Shown here piece after piece: positions 37,259-46,771 of a stretch of 64,000 bases of DNA (its first letter is position 1; each line of letters starts with the position of its first letter). The DNA lies in NCBI GenBank assembly GCA_019359615.1, contig JAHHHA010000021.1, forward strand, positions 1 to 64,000, in the 5' to 3' direction. The DNA comes from Cyanosarcina radialis HA8281-LM2 (GTDB lineage: Bacteria; Cyanobacteriota; Cyanobacteriia; Cyanobacteriales; CCAP-1448). Below the pieces are notes generated by a model that was not told the DNA's origin, ran no database searches, and saw only the letters and a program-made list of their open reading frames with translations. A program made the translations under genes and the position numbers.

Positions 37259-37293
37259 ATGTACCTCACTCAATCGATCGATGCTATAGAATC

Positions 37294-37986
37294 ATGTCTC
37301 AAACTCCTCCTCGCATTCTCATTGTTATCACTTCCCACGATCGCCTCGGCAATACCGATGAGAAAACTGGATTTTGGCTGGAAGAATTAGCCAGTCCCTA
37401 TTATGTCTTTGTCGATGCTGGCGCTGAAGTCACCCTGGCTTCAATTCGGGGCGGACAACCGCCTCTCGATCCCAAAAGCGACTTGCCAGAGTCTCAAACT
37501 GAGTCTACCAAGAGGTTTATAGCAGATGAATCTGCCAAAGCTAAATTGGAAAATACGATCGCCATTGCTAGCCTCAATCCTGCTGGCTACGATGCCATCT
37601 TCCTGCCAGGTGGACACGGGACGATGTGGGACTTTCCGACAAATCCTACCTTAACTCAAACGATCGAAGCCTTCGATCGCCAGCAGAAATTAATTGCTGC
37701 TGTGTGTCACGCGCCAGCAGCACTAGTACCCGCCAAATCTAAATCTGGTGAACCTCTGGTTAAAGGCCGAATCATCACCGGATTTACTGACTCGGAAGAG
37801 AAAGCTGTCAAGCTAGAAGGGGTAGTGCCATTTTTGCTAGAAACTCGGTTGCGAGAGTTGGGCGGCAATTTCCAAACCGTTGCTGATTTTGCTCCTCACG
37901 TCGAACAAGACGGAAATTTAATTACCGGACAAAATCCTGCTTCCTCTGAACCTGCGGCAGAACGAGTTTTGCGATCGCTGGGCTAA
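37294..37986 (+). CDS. DJ-1/PfpI (Hsp31-like) protein
   Basis: A 230-residue class I glutamine-amidotransferase-fold protein. The nucleophile elbow AAVCHAPAAL carries the reactive Cys, GFWLEELASPYYVF the conserved Glu, and LPGGHGTMWDF the oxyanion region, a pattern of the Hsp31-like group that detoxifies methylglyoxal (glyoxalase III) or acts as holdase. ATG 37294 is the family start; the upstream ORF part is inside a repeat element. It ends 4 bases into the opposite DUF3598 gene. Confidence 0.9.
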   Translation: MSQTPPRILIVITSHDRLGNTDEKTGFWLEELASPYYVFVDAGAEVTLASIRGGQPPLDPKSDLPESQTESTKRFIADESAKAKLENTIAIASLNPAGYDAIFLPGGHGTMWDFPTNPTLTQTIEAFDRQQKLIAAVCHAPAALVPAKSKSGEPLVKGRIITGFTDSEEKAVKLEGVVPFLLETRLRELGGNFQTVADFAPHVEQDGNLITGQNPASSEPAAERVLRSLG

Positions 37987-38732
37987 TCTGTGGTGAAAGT
38001 TTGGAGCGTTAAGAGAGTAAAACCCGATCGATCGTAGTGTCGGATCGCTCGCTGCCGCCTAGTTGGAGCTACCAGCCAATCGACAGCAAAAAACATCTCG
38101 ATGCCACTCTCGATTTGTCGGGGATAACAGATAGAAATTCCTCCACAGGCAGCAAAAATTTGATAGCGATCGCTCAATTCATCGAGCGGTTTATATTCAC
38201 AAGCTTCTGCATCTGACATCACTAGATCGGGGGTCAAATATTTTAAGTATCCTTTCCATTTGTTACTGGATTCTTTTATTGCCAGAGAAGCTTCATTGGG
38301 GAAACTTCCAAGCTGTTCGATATGAATAGTGAGACGTGAATTCTTACCGCTCTCGTCGTACATAAGCACAGCCGAAGAACCTCGATTCTCTAATCTAAAC
38401 CCAGTTTCAAAACCAAACGAAGAGCCTGGAGTTATATGGGTAGAACCCCAGGAAAAGCTGTTATCTAAATACAAAGCTTCTACCAGAGGCTTCTTATAAG
38501 AACCAAAGGATTTCGATCGAGACTTGCCATCGGCATATATATAGCGATTTTGGTGATAGATTTCACTCCTATCTTGGCTGAGATTAAAACTTCTGATACA
38601 CTTAAGAAAATCGATTACTTCACCTTCTGAAGAATGTCTAATTAAATAACCATACCAATCGCCTAAAGCATGGTAGCTAGCAAAATTATCCCAATTTTTA
38701 AGCCGATCGTCGGTGGTAATTGTTGATTTCAT
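37983..38732 (-). CDS. DUF3598 family protein
   Basis: A 249-residue cyanobacterial protein of DUF3598, a lipocalin-like beta-barrel family related to phycobilin lyases of the CpeS type. NWDNFASYHALGDWYGYLIR at the N-terminus and the pattern of alternating hydrophobic strands fit. GCGAGGAAATCC precedes ATG 38732. No ligand is established for this family. Convergent and overlapping by 4 bases with the PfpI gene. Confidence 0.82.
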   Translation of the reverse strand: MKSTITTDDRLKNWDNFASYHALGDWYGYLIRHSSEGEVIDFLKCIRSFNLSQDRSEIYHQNRYIYADGKSRSKSFGSYKKPLVEALYLDNSFSWGSTHITPGSSFGFETGFRLENRGSSAVLMYDESGKNSRLTIHIEQLGSFPNEASLAIKESSNKWKGYLKYLTPDLVMSDAEACEYKPLDELSDRYQIFAACGGISICYPRQIESGIEMFFAVDWLVAPTRRQRAIRHYDRSGFTLLTLQTFTTD

Positions 38733-38862
38733 CGTTTTGGATTTCCTCGCTTTGAGCTTAGCGACGATCGAATACCATTGCACCTTATCAGATTAACACC
38801 TAAGATCGAGAACCGATCGAGCGGGCTAGATCTGTCTCTAGCTATCGAATGACAATAAATCT

Positions 38863-39171
38863 ATGAACCCAGATTCTTCAACTAACTTTAATCGAGAACT
38901 CGATCGAATGCTCGATCGATCTGCTAAGCGAGTAGAGGAACTCAGAGAGTTAAATCGTCCTTTACGCCCTTGGGAAATCGAAAGATTTAAAGACAGATTG
39001 ACCAGACTCGAAACTCAGCTAACTTGGGATAAAGCTAGCGCCGAAAAGCGATTAGTTGCACTCCAAAAAGAGTTAAGAACGGTTTACTGGATGTTTGGTT
39101 TTGTCCTACTGATTTTGCTACTCATGTGTGCCTTACTGGGAGTCGAACTCTGGAAAAATCTTGGGAATTGA
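38863..39171 (+). CDS. small coiled-coil protein with C-terminal membrane anchor
   Basis: 102 residues: a charged helical region (RELDRMLDRSAKRVEELREL) and coiled coil to about residue 75, then one membrane helix (VYWMFGFVLLILLLMCALLG). It is paralogous to the next gene: both have ..EL/I-xx-MLDR...-R-..EL/I-KELNRP. I do not recognise a family. Tail-anchored topology is likely. Confidence 0.75.
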   Translation: MNPDSSTNFNRELDRMLDRSAKRVEELRELNRPLRPWEIERFKDRLTRLETQLTWDKASAEKRLVALQKELRTVYWMFGFVLLILLLMCALLGVELWKNLGN

Positions 39172-39195
39172 ACTTTTTAAGGGCTGATTAAAATT

Positions 39196-39498
39196 ATGGC
39201 AAATAACGAACGGGAAGGCTTAGGACAAGAAATCGAGCAAATGTTAGATCGAGTCGAACGGAAAATTAGAGAGATTAAAGAATTAAACCGTCCGGCTATT
39301 GAATTTTTAGACAAACAAGAAATCGATCGACGAATCAAAGCTTTAGAAGAAAGAGATGAAGCTGATAAACAAGCTATTAACGATCGAATAAAAACTTTAG
39401 AAAGTCATATTAGTCTGATAAATAATCGATTATATATTTTTCTGTTGATTTTGTCGGGGGTTTGTGCGGTTTTAGTGGTTTCGATCGGGATTTTTTAA
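39196..39498 (+). CDS. small coiled-coil protein with C-terminal membrane anchor (paralogue)
   Basis: 100 residues, same layout as the gene 24 bp upstream: GQEIEQMLDRVERKIREIKE, a coiled coil rich in Asp/Arg/Lys, and a C-terminal membrane helix (FLLILSGVCAVLVVSIGIF). A tandem duplication that has diverged; the pair may form a hetero-oligomer. Function unknown. Probably an operon with its twin. Confidence 0.75.
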   Translation: MANNEREGLGQEIEQMLDRVERKIREIKELNRPAIEFLDKQEIDRRIKALEERDEADKQAINDRIKTLESHISLINNRLYIFLLILSGVCAVLVVSIGIF

Positions 39499-39554
39499 TG
39501 CCCACTCTAAATCTGATTCGATCGCCTATTTAATTAGGTAATAGTTACCCACTA

Positions 39555-40451
39555 ATGTCTCTATTCAAACCATTTCGTGGATTATTTGTCGGTTTAATTA
39601 CCCTAGATACGATCTATTTAGCAGAATCTGCACCTAGTAACAATCAGAAAATAGTTGCGCTAGATTATACTGTTGCTGCTGGCGGTCCGGCTACCAATGC
39701 TGCTGTGACTTTTAGTTATTTGAGCAATCAAGATAGGCCAAGTAGTGTCACTAAATTAGTAGGCGCGATCGGAACTCATCCTATAAGTCAGTTAATTAGG
39801 TCAGATTTAGCAAATTACCAAATACAAATTGTCGATTTAGCGGCTAAAAATTCCGAACCGCCGCCAATCTCTTCAATTATTGTAACTCGATCGACAGGCG
39901 ATCGCGCGGTAGTTTCTCTCAATGCTAAGAATCGGCAAATTGAGGGACAAGCGATCGATAGCAGCATTTTGCAAGACATCGATATGGTTTTAATCGACGG
40001 ACACCAAATAGCAATCGGAGAAGCGATTGCATCTGGGGCTAAAGCTAAAAACATTCCTGTTGTCATCGATGGCGGGAGTTGGAAGCATGGATTTCAAAAA
40101 GTCTTGCCCTTTGTCGATTATGCAATTTGTTCGGCAAATTTCTTTCCTCCTAACTGCAACAACGCCGCCGAAGTGTTTGCTTATCTCTCATCGATTGGCA
40201 TTCCCCATATTGCCATTACTGAGGGCAAGAAGCCAATTAAATACCTGAGTGGAGATCGAAGCGGTGCGATCGACGTTCCCCAGCTTCAAGCTCTCGATAC
40301 TCTAGGAGCAGGAGATATCTTTCACGGCGCTTTTTGTTATTACATTTTGCAAGCAGATTTTCCTCAAGCTTTAGCCTCAGCCGCTAAAATTGCTTCCCAT
40401 GCTTGTCAATTCTTTGGACCCCGACAGTGGATGGAAATAAGTAATAAGTAA
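39555..40451 (+). CDS. PfkB-family sugar kinase
   Basis: A 298-residue ribokinase-like kinase. The N-terminal GLFVGLITLDTIYLA, AAGGPATNAAV (first signature) and C-terminal DTLGAGDIFHGAF (second signature with the catalytic Asp and anion hole) are clear. Substrate could be a sugar or nucleoside. It starts at ATG 39555 without a strong ribosome site, 57 bp after the small membrane-protein gene. Confidence 0.88.
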   Translation: MSLFKPFRGLFVGLITLDTIYLAESAPSNNQKIVALDYTVAAGGPATNAAVTFSYLSNQDRPSSVTKLVGAIGTHPISQLIRSDLANYQIQIVDLAAKNSEPPPISSIIVTRSTGDRAVVSLNAKNRQIEGQAIDSSILQDIDMVLIDGHQIAIGEAIASGAKAKNIPVVIDGGSWKHGFQKVLPFVDYAICSANFFPPNCNNAAEVFAYLSSIGIPHIAITEGKKPIKYLSGDRSGAIDVPQLQALDTLGAGDIFHGAFCYYILQADFPQALASAAKIASHACQFFGPRQWMEISNK

Positions 40452-40952
40452 TGTAACTTCTAAGCTGAATAATTTCGTTGTAAGTTTATGCCACACTCCA
40501 TCCTATTCAGGAAGTCTAGGACTATTTGCTGGATGGCTTGATGCCCAATTTCTCCACTGCCTAACTCGTCGATTGATGGTAAGATTTGATAGTGTTCGAT
40601 CGGGTTTTTATCGGAGGGATTTTTGCCAAACAAAATCCAGAAAACCTAAAACTTATTGCTGTCGATCGACGGCTAAATATCGCCACTTATTTAGAAAAAT
40701 TTGTTCGAGATTCATATCTTAGATCGGGGATAATTTCAGAGATTATTGTCAGAAATTCAGGTCGAAGCCGCAACTGAATTGCTTTTAATTTGGTCGATTT
40801 TTTGGAGCATCAATTTGACAAATTGTTAACTATAATCATCTTAGCATAAGAGATTTTTTCGCAGATATTAGCTCGCTATAACTGAAGCTGAGTTGGAAGT
40901 AGTTCCCTGAAGCTGAGTTGGAAGTAGTTCCCTTGACCCCTGAGTTGAAAAC
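40452..40952. other. 501-bp region without a confident gene
   Basis: Short overlapping frames exist on both strands: plus 40586-40777, and minus about 40470-40640 ending GINLQRNYSA. Neither shows a recognisable family and only one, if any, could be real. It ends in a perfect 25-bp tandem duplication (40882-40931, unit CTGAAGCTGAGTTGGAAGTA plus GTTCC) that abuts the truncated methyltransferase. Confidence 0.45.
40882..40931. repeat. 25-bp tandem duplication
   Basis: Two perfect 25-bp copies starting CTGAAGCTGAGTTGGAAGTA, located just past the premature end of the DNA methyltransferase. Confidence 0.9.
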
Positions 40953-41786
40953 TCAATTAGAAAAACCTCCGACGTTTTTAGTCACTCTTGAAATCTCTCG
41001 CAAAGTATCACCCATATCTAGACAATACTGTACTACTGTATAAAATCGATTTCCTCGGTTGGCTCTATTAGAACCAATTTCTGATTTGGCTATTTTTAAT
41101 AAATCCCATCCCATTATTTCAGCAGATTTGCGGTAGTTTTGATGATAATTAAATACATTGATATAAGGTGGTGAAGTTACAACAAAATCTATCCGATCGT
41201 TTTCTAAAGGTAGAGAACGGGCATCAGCTAGATCGACTCTAACTTGCTTCTCAGAGAACGGAAGTTTTTCGATCGCATTCGCTAGATCGGCAAACTTGGA
41301 TTGTATAAATTCGTTAGTCACCCTGTTATTGGCGACATCAAGAAGAATAATTAAAGCGGCAAATATTTTTTCTTCTACCTCATCTAATTCCTTTTTAATG
41401 CTGTTTAGTTTTTCTGGTAAATTCGGCACTTGACTACCAGATTCAAAAACTCTAAATGAAAATTCTCTGTCTATCAAACTTCTAATTTTTTTGAGGACTT
41501 CCTTTCTTTGAAGATCGTTTATAAGTTCATATGTTTTACTAAGAATCCAAGCTACTGGATTAATTTCAAAACCATATGCCTCAAACCCAAAAATACCTGC
41601 TTCAAGTAAGACAGTTCCACTACCTGCAAAGGGATCGAGAACAACTGAGTTAGGTAAACAGTAAGAGCTTAATATAGCTTCAATAAGCTGTGGCGAAAAC
41701 TGACCGCGCCAAGCAAATAAGTTAGACCGACTTTTCTCAATGATGTCAAGTTTTTTTTGTGGAATGGGTTTGTCAAACTCCTGCAA
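40953..41786 (-). CDS. DNA (N4-cytosine/N6-adenine) methyltransferase, probably truncated
   Basis: 277 residues of an exocyclic-amino DNA methyltransferase: motif I LDPFAGSGTVLLEA binds SAM, FEINPVAW follows, and TSPPYINVF is the catalytic motif IV. The C-terminus stops at TKNVGGFSN, before the last strands of the fold, exactly where a 25-bp duplication begins, so the 3' end has probably been lost. The start is a TTG with an in-frame TGA two codons upstream, so the N-terminus may also be cut. No restriction enzyme gene is adjacent. Activity is doubtful. Confidence 0.7.
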   Translation of the reverse strand: MQEFDKPIPQKKLDIIEKSRSNLFAWRGQFSPQLIEAILSSYCLPNSVVLDPFAGSGTVLLEAGIFGFEAYGFEINPVAWILSKTYELINDLQRKEVLKKIRSLIDREFSFRVFESGSQVPNLPEKLNSIKKELDEVEEKIFAALIILLDVANNRVTNEFIQSKFADLANAIEKLPFSEKQVRVDLADARSLPLENDRIDFVVTSPPYINVFNYHQNYRKSAEIMGWDLLKIAKSEIGSNRANRGNRFYTVVQYCLDMGDTLREISRVTKNVGGFSN

Positions 41787-41926
41787 CTGTCAACCTGCCT
41801 TGCTTCTTAACCTATTCTCATAAAACTCAGTTGTAGTTTACCATTCCTTCTTAACTCAATGCTTGACATATTGCATCTCAAAACTGCGGTTTCAACCGTC
41901 AGATGATTCCCGCAAGAGATTTGACG

Positions 41927-44614
41927 TTACAACCAATTGCCCACGAGGGTCAAAGCCGCCCAATAACCTGGATGATTTGTGGCTCCTCGATGTGCTTGCA
42001 GCCAACTTTTTTGGGCCGATCGCAACGCTTTGGCTCGACTCATTCCTCGCCTTAGATTTTGGTAAAATTGACCGATGACTTCGGCAGTCGCCCGATCGTC
42101 TACTTGCCACAGAGAGGCGATCGCACTTTTTGCCCCTGCCTGAATCGAAATGCCAGCCAAACCTAGCGCATCGCGATCGCTTCCTACGGCCGTTTCGCAA
42201 GCGGTCAGAGTCAACAGTTCCGGGGGTTTTTCTTGCTTGCTAGTTTGCAGAATTTGGTAAAGCCGATTCATGGTCAGTTTTTCATTGTATTTATCGGTTT
42301 GTTTGCCCGTCACCAAATAAGTATCTTGCGAATCGAGTCCAAATTTGCCGTGGGTGGCGAGGTGAATAATAGGAAAAGTATTTTGGTTGAGTTCTGCCGT
42401 CAGGCGATCGATGGTGAATAATTCGTCGGTAAATTCTTTGCTGCCGGGAATCGTTTTTGCGATCTCATTGAGTTCGGTTTTGACATAGCTTAAAGGCTCA
42501 AAAAAGGTCGATGGATCTGTAACTGACGAGGCTTTCGTTAAACCGAATCCTAAAACTCGTAGAGAACGCGGTTCGAGTTGAGTTGGATCGACTAAGGTAA
42601 GACTGAGGGTATTGGCGATCGCATATCTTTCGACCAAAAACCCTTTGCCGTCGTACAATGCCGTCATCGGAATGCTGCGGAGAATTCCATCTTGAACGAA
42701 CACCAGAGTTTCAATCCCTGCCGCTTGCAAGTCGCGATCGAAGGGACGAATCAGCCAGTCGTAGACCCGCTGGGCTGGTTCTTGGTAGGTATTGGCTAGG
42801 TCGAATCGTTGCTCTAATTTGAAGCGCAGATCGTTTACCGTTGCAATTAGAGTTTGACTTTCAACGGGCAGCCAGCGAACTATGGGCTGCGATTTGGGTA
42901 AAGTTAGAATGACCGCCACTCGATCGCCCAAAAAGATCGTACTCAAGATTGCCGTGCGATCGTCAATCAGTCCCACGGGTTTCTCGGTGACGGCAATGGC
43001 GCAATCCTCGCCTAGATAATTTTGCAACTCTGCCAGTCTTAAACTATCGATCGTCTTTAAGGCAGATTCGGGATTTACGTCACTCGATTTTGGATTTTGG
43101 ATTTTGGATTTTGGATTGGCTCCGCCTTGAAATGGGAGGCTTGAAACCCCTTTTTTTTGGTCCCGATCTTCGATCGCACTATTTGCTTGTAATTGTAGTG
43201 CAGTTAATTCTCGATAAACGGGTTCGACTGCATCGCGAAAATCGAATTGAAAATCGCGACTGGCGATCGCTAAATTGCTGCGGATTTCTTTTAAGACTTT
43301 AACCGAGCTTTCGTAAGCCGCGATCGCTTCTTTGGTTTTCCCTTGGGATTGTAAAATGCGCCCGATTTGCCAGTCCCATAAATAGCGGCTGTCTTGTTGT
43401 TGCGCCGCAAACTGCGCCTGTTGGGTGAATTTTATCGCTGGGTCGAATTTTTGCTGGCATTCGTAAAGATGTCCCAAACGTCCTAAAGCAAACGATTCAG
43501 CTTGCCCGTCGCCGATGCGTTGGGAAACTGCGATCGCACGTTCGAGCAACGTCACTGTTTCAGCCGGAATTTGGGGCAAGCACCGAACGTTGGGATTGAG
43601 TTGAGAATTATCGTTGGCCGATTGTTGGAGCAAGTTGGCGAGTCGGATCGAGCCATAGGTTTTGTCGCGGGAATCGGGTATGCGATCGAGCAGAGTAAAA
43701 GCCTGTTGCAGCGTGCTTTTGGTGGCTGGGGAAGTTTTGAAACTTCGCTGGTAGGAAGTTGCTAGATTCAGCAGTGCGCGACTCTCTTCGATCGGATTGT
43801 TTTGCTGGCGAGCAGCAATTGCAGTCTGTTCGTAGTATTCGATCGCTAGGCGATCGTCTTCGATTCCCTGTTTGGTAAACTTATCTTTGGCAATGCGATC
43901 GCCGGAATTAGCGGCAAATTCGGCATAGCGATAATCGCGTTTTGCCAAATTACCATAGGTGTTACCCAAACCATTTTTAGCAGCAATAATATAACCGGAA
44001 TTTTTTAGTTTTTCAGCAATAGTTAAACTCTTTTTCAGCAATTGTAATGAGATTTCATAATCGCCTTGCAACCGATAAACGTTGCCCAAAGTTCCCAAGG
44101 CGGCGGCTTCTCCCTGCCGATCCGACTGTTGGCGAGCGATCGCTAAGGCACTTTCTCGATCGCAGTTCGGTTCGGTTTGTTTGCCGCACAGCAGGGCGAT
44201 CGCTTGGCGCTGTTGTCCTAAGTTACTATAAGCTTGTCCCTGTTCGGTCAGCATTCTGCCGAGTTGGATGCGATTGCCGATTTTTCGATAGTAGTCGATC
44301 GGTCGATTTAAAGAGGCAATGGCGCGATCGAATTCGCCTACTTGGGAATAAGCCCGCGCTAAGTATTTGAAGATAATTATTTGCGCTTCTGGAGTTGGAC
44401 GGTGGTTTAAAGCCTCGTTCCAAATTGAGATTGCGCCTCGAAAATCTCCAGACCGATAGCATTCCAAACCTTGTTGAATCGATGAGTCTACTGTTTGAGC
44501 GACTGCCGCCCAACCCCATTCAACTTGCTTAAACGTTATAGATACTTGACTCAATCCCAAACAAAACACCAAGCTAATGAGGAATAACATACTTAGCCAG
44601 CGTTTTTTTAACAT
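41927..44614 (-). CDS. TPR-CHAT caspase-like protein, exported
   Basis: 895 residues: signal peptide or anchor (1-39), about ten tetratricopeptide-like repeats (45-450), a linker, then the CHAT peptidase domain (about 590-895) with catalytic His in HLATHGKF and Cys in LTACETA, ending GYWAALTLVG. CHAT proteases belong to clan CD. In cyanobacteria such genes commonly sit with haemagglutinin-type exoproteins, as here (46956). A heptamer-like repeat (GATTTTG)n at 43083-43122 is translated in the linker as NPKSKIQNPKS. Confidence 0.9.
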   Translation of the reverse strand: MLKKRWLSMLFLISLVFCLGLSQVSITFKQVEWGWAAVAQTVDSSIQQGLECYRSGDFRGAISIWNEALNHRPTPEAQIIIFKYLARAYSQVGEFDRAIASLNRPIDYYRKIGNRIQLGRMLTEQGQAYSNLGQQRQAIALLCGKQTEPNCDRESALAIARQQSDRQGEAAALGTLGNVYRLQGDYEISLQLLKKSLTIAEKLKNSGYIIAAKNGLGNTYGNLAKRDYRYAEFAANSGDRIAKDKFTKQGIEDDRLAIEYYEQTAIAARQQNNPIEESRALLNLATSYQRSFKTSPATKSTLQQAFTLLDRIPDSRDKTYGSIRLANLLQQSANDNSQLNPNVRCLPQIPAETVTLLERAIAVSQRIGDGQAESFALGRLGHLYECQQKFDPAIKFTQQAQFAAQQQDSRYLWDWQIGRILQSQGKTKEAIAAYESSVKVLKEIRSNLAIASRDFQFDFRDAVEPVYRELTALQLQANSAIEDRDQKKGVSSLPFQGGANPKSKIQNPKSSDVNPESALKTIDSLRLAELQNYLGEDCAIAVTEKPVGLIDDRTAILSTIFLGDRVAVILTLPKSQPIVRWLPVESQTLIATVNDLRFKLEQRFDLANTYQEPAQRVYDWLIRPFDRDLQAAGIETLVFVQDGILRSIPMTALYDGKGFLVERYAIANTLSLTLVDPTQLEPRSLRVLGFGLTKASSVTDPSTFFEPLSYVKTELNEIAKTIPGSKEFTDELFTIDRLTAELNQNTFPIIHLATHGKFGLDSQDTYLVTGKQTDKYNEKLTMNRLYQILQTSKQEKPPELLTLTACETAVGSDRDALGLAGISIQAGAKSAIASLWQVDDRATAEVIGQFYQNLRRGMSRAKALRSAQKSWLQAHRGATNHPGYWAALTLVGNWL
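43083..43122. repeat. GATTTTG heptamer repeat inside the CHAT gene
   Basis: Five near-perfect 7-base units, translated in the linker before the protease domain; the seven-base period cycles through the reading frames without a stop. Confidence 0.85.
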
Positions 44615-44773
44615 AAATTAATCTTGCGATTGTTAGCCCTAACGATCGAGTTTTAACATGATTTTACGGAATCATCCCTCAGAAACCGCTGCTAAAAACG
44701 TTTGTGCGTTGGCGCAGCCTGTTGCGGAGCAACGTATCGCCTCGCTAAATCCTCCCAAACTCTCCTAATGCCG

Positions 44774-44989
44774 CTACGAAGGATCGATCGTCGGTTTGCA
44801 GTCTACGAAAGAGATAGATTCTTCATCCAAGTAGCCTGCGATCGCCATCTCAATAATGGCCCAGACGGGATAATCGATTTCTTTGGCTCGACTTTCTAGC
44901 CCTGCCCGAATGTGTTCCGGCAATCCTTCTAGAAAGGTCTGCGCGAGTTCGGGTGAAAGATGCTCGTTAACGGCGATTTGAGATTGCAT
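44774..44989 (-). CDS. small conserved protein, partner of GIY-YIG gene
   Basis: 71 residues: two helices and a conserved-looking block (YPVWAIIEMAIAGYLDEE). GAGGGA precedes the ATG, which lies 2 bases after the stop of the GIY-YIG gene, so the two are co-transcribed. It may resemble small ribbon-helix-helix-type regulators, but this is a guess; family not recognised. Confidence 0.65.
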   Translation of the reverse strand: MQSQIAVNEHLSPELAQTFLEGLPEHIRAGLESRAKEIDYPVWAIIEMAIAGYLDEESISFVDCKPTIDPS

Positions 44990-44991
44990 AC

Positions 44992-45370
44992 TTAATCCCT
45001 CGTCGGAATCCTAACGTTATAGGGTGGATCGCAAGCTTGGAGAATCAGTGCCTCTAGTTCTGATGATAACTGTATCCACTCTATGAAATCCAGAGAGTGA
45101 ATTGCGATCCGAATATCAGTTGGGCGCAATTCCTCAATAAATGCCCACAGTAGCGCCTTGTGTCCTCCTCGAAAACGATCTCGCACCAGTTCTGGTCTTC
45201 CCAACGTACAAAATTCCCAGAGTTCGATGCTCGATCGTGTAAATACCTGCGCTCATTGGCAATTCTCGGAATTCCTTAGAGAGAGGAACACAATTATCAA
45301 AGGGAGTAGAGGCCAGATTATCGAGGATGTTGAGAGCTTGACTCTCAATAGAGTTAGGGCGATCGCTCAT
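44992..45370 (-). pseudogene. GIY-YIG nuclease gene broken by a frameshift
   Basis: The first frame (from ATG 45370) gives ELPMSAGIYTIEHRTLGILYVGKT, the GIY-YIG signature. The next expected block (VRDRFRGGHKALLWAFIEEL) is in the other frame, which continues to the stop at 44992. Moving frame near 45200, at AAGACCAGAACTGG, restores one 125-residue protein. It is either an indel mutation or a sequencing error. Confidence 0.75.
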
Positions 45371-45479
45371 CTTTTCTGTAGCACTGTGGTGCGAATCAAT
45401 TTTAGCTGTGCCACGAGAAGCCCCGCGCCATAATCGCTTCGATTTGGCGACGGGATGAAAGTGGGCAAGACGGAGGTAC

Positions 45480-46771
45480 GGAGTCGAGCAACCACTTGAC
45501 GCTACCTACCTTTATTTCTATAAACTATTATAGGAAATAGAATTTACTCTAAGATGTTAAGGGCTATCAAAGTTAGACTATACCCCACAACCGACCAGCA
45601 GCAGACGCTAGAGCAAAGCTTTGGGAATTGCCGCTGGCTGTGGAATTATAGTTTGAACTTGATGAACCAAACATATAAAGAGACAGGAAAAGGATTATCT
45701 GGTTACGATGTCAAAAAACTTATTCCCGTTCTTAAGAAAGAGCATGAGTGGCTGGGATTAACTTACTCCCAGTGCTTACAACAAGTCTGTTTAAATCTTG
45801 GTGTAGCGTTTAACAATTTCTTTGAGAAAAGAGCTAGCTACCCTTCATTTAAATCTAAGCATGGTAAGCAGTCTATTCAGTATCCCCAAAACGTTAAGGT
45901 GTTAGAAGCAGCAATATCTTTTCCAAAGATTGGAGAGGTAAGAGCTATTATCCACCGATCGAGCGAGGGGAAAGTCAAAACCGTTACGGTTTCCAAGAAT
46001 TGCTCTAACCAATACTTTGCTTCTGTGTTAGTTGACGATGGGAAAGAAAAACCCCAGTCAACTATAGAAGGGAAAGCTATAGGGATTGATGTCGGCTTGA
46101 CCCACTTCTGTATTACCAGCAACGGCTCTAAGTTCGATCGCCCTAGATTCTTCACCAAGCATGAGGATAACCTCACTTCAAAACAGCAGGATTTATCGAG
46201 AAAGCAAGAAGGCTCTAATCAGCGGGTCAAAGCCAAAAAGAAGGTAGCTAAAGTTCATCAAAAAATAACTAATTGCCGCGAGGATTTTCTGCATAAACTA
46301 TCGCGTAGGATAGTAGACGAAAACCAAGTCATAGTGACAGAAAATCTCAATATTAAAGGCATGATGAAAAACCACTGTCTAGCCAAAGCTATAGCTCAGG
46401 TCGGATGGGGAAGGTTTCAGACTATGCTGAAATATAAAGCGGAAAACGAGGGTAAGGTATATCAGGAAGTCGATCGCTTCTTCCCTTCCTCGAAGACCTG
46501 CCACGTATGTTTGAACCAAGTAAGAAGTTTATCTCTAGATGTCAGAACTTGGGATTGCGAACATTGCTCATCCAAGCACGATAGAGATATCAATGCGGCT
46601 ATTAACCTCAGAAATGAGGGACTACGAATTTTGACCTCTGGGACAGGGGATAAAGCCTATTGCCCAGACGTAAGACCCAACAGTAGAGGACGTAAGAAAT
46701 CCACTGTTGGGCTGTCTGTTGGATAGGAAGCCCGCGCTATACCCTCTTAGGGTTAGCGTCGGGTAGTTCAC
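45480..46771 (+). mobile_element. IS200/IS605-family element encoding only TnpB
   Basis: tnpB without tnpA. The right end is marked by the hairpin CCCGCGCTA...TAGCGTCGGG and the terminal TTCAC at 46767-46771. The left end is uncertain (somewhere in 45371-45550, which holds no gene and ends in an AT-rich leader). Without tnpA it needs a helper TnpA to move. Confidence 0.6.
45554..46726 (+). CDS. tnpB: TnpB RNA-guided endonuclease (IS605 OrfB)
   Basis: 390 residues. The N-terminal OrfB helix-turn-helix start (AIKVRLYPTTDQQQTLEQSF), RuvC-like active site with Asp in AIGIDVGLTHF, Glu in VTENLNIKGM and Asp in KHDRDINAAINL, and the zinc finger CHVC...CEHC are all intact, so it is probably an active nuclease guided by RNA from its own 3' end. 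It sits between the GIY-YIG locus and the haemagglutinin gene and could have split a CHAT-exoprotein pair. Confidence 0.93.
   Translation: MLRAIKVRLYPTTDQQQTLEQSFGNCRWLWNYSLNLMNQTYKETGKGLSGYDVKKLIPVLKKEHEWLGLTYSQCLQQVCLNLGVAFNNFFEKRASYPSFKSKHGKQSIQYPQNVKVLEAAISFPKIGEVRAIIHRSSEGKVKTVTVSKNCSNQYFASVLVDDGKEKPQSTIEGKAIGIDVGLTHFCITSNGSKFDRPRFFTKHEDNLTSKQQDLSRKQEGSNQRVKAKKKVAKVHQKITNCREDFLHKLSRRIVDENQVIVTENLNIKGMMKNHCLAKAIAQVGWGRFQTMLKYKAENEGKVYQEVDRFFPSSKTCHVCLNQVRSLSLDVRTWDCEHCSSKHDRDINAAINLRNEGLRILTSGTGDKAYCPDVRPNSRGRKKSTVGLSVG

Noticed and set aside
40586-40777. 63-residue ORF with KLIAVDRRLNIATYLEKFVRD
   Set aside because: Protein-like text but no family, no ribosome site, and an overlapping minus-strand frame is as good; not supported as a gene.
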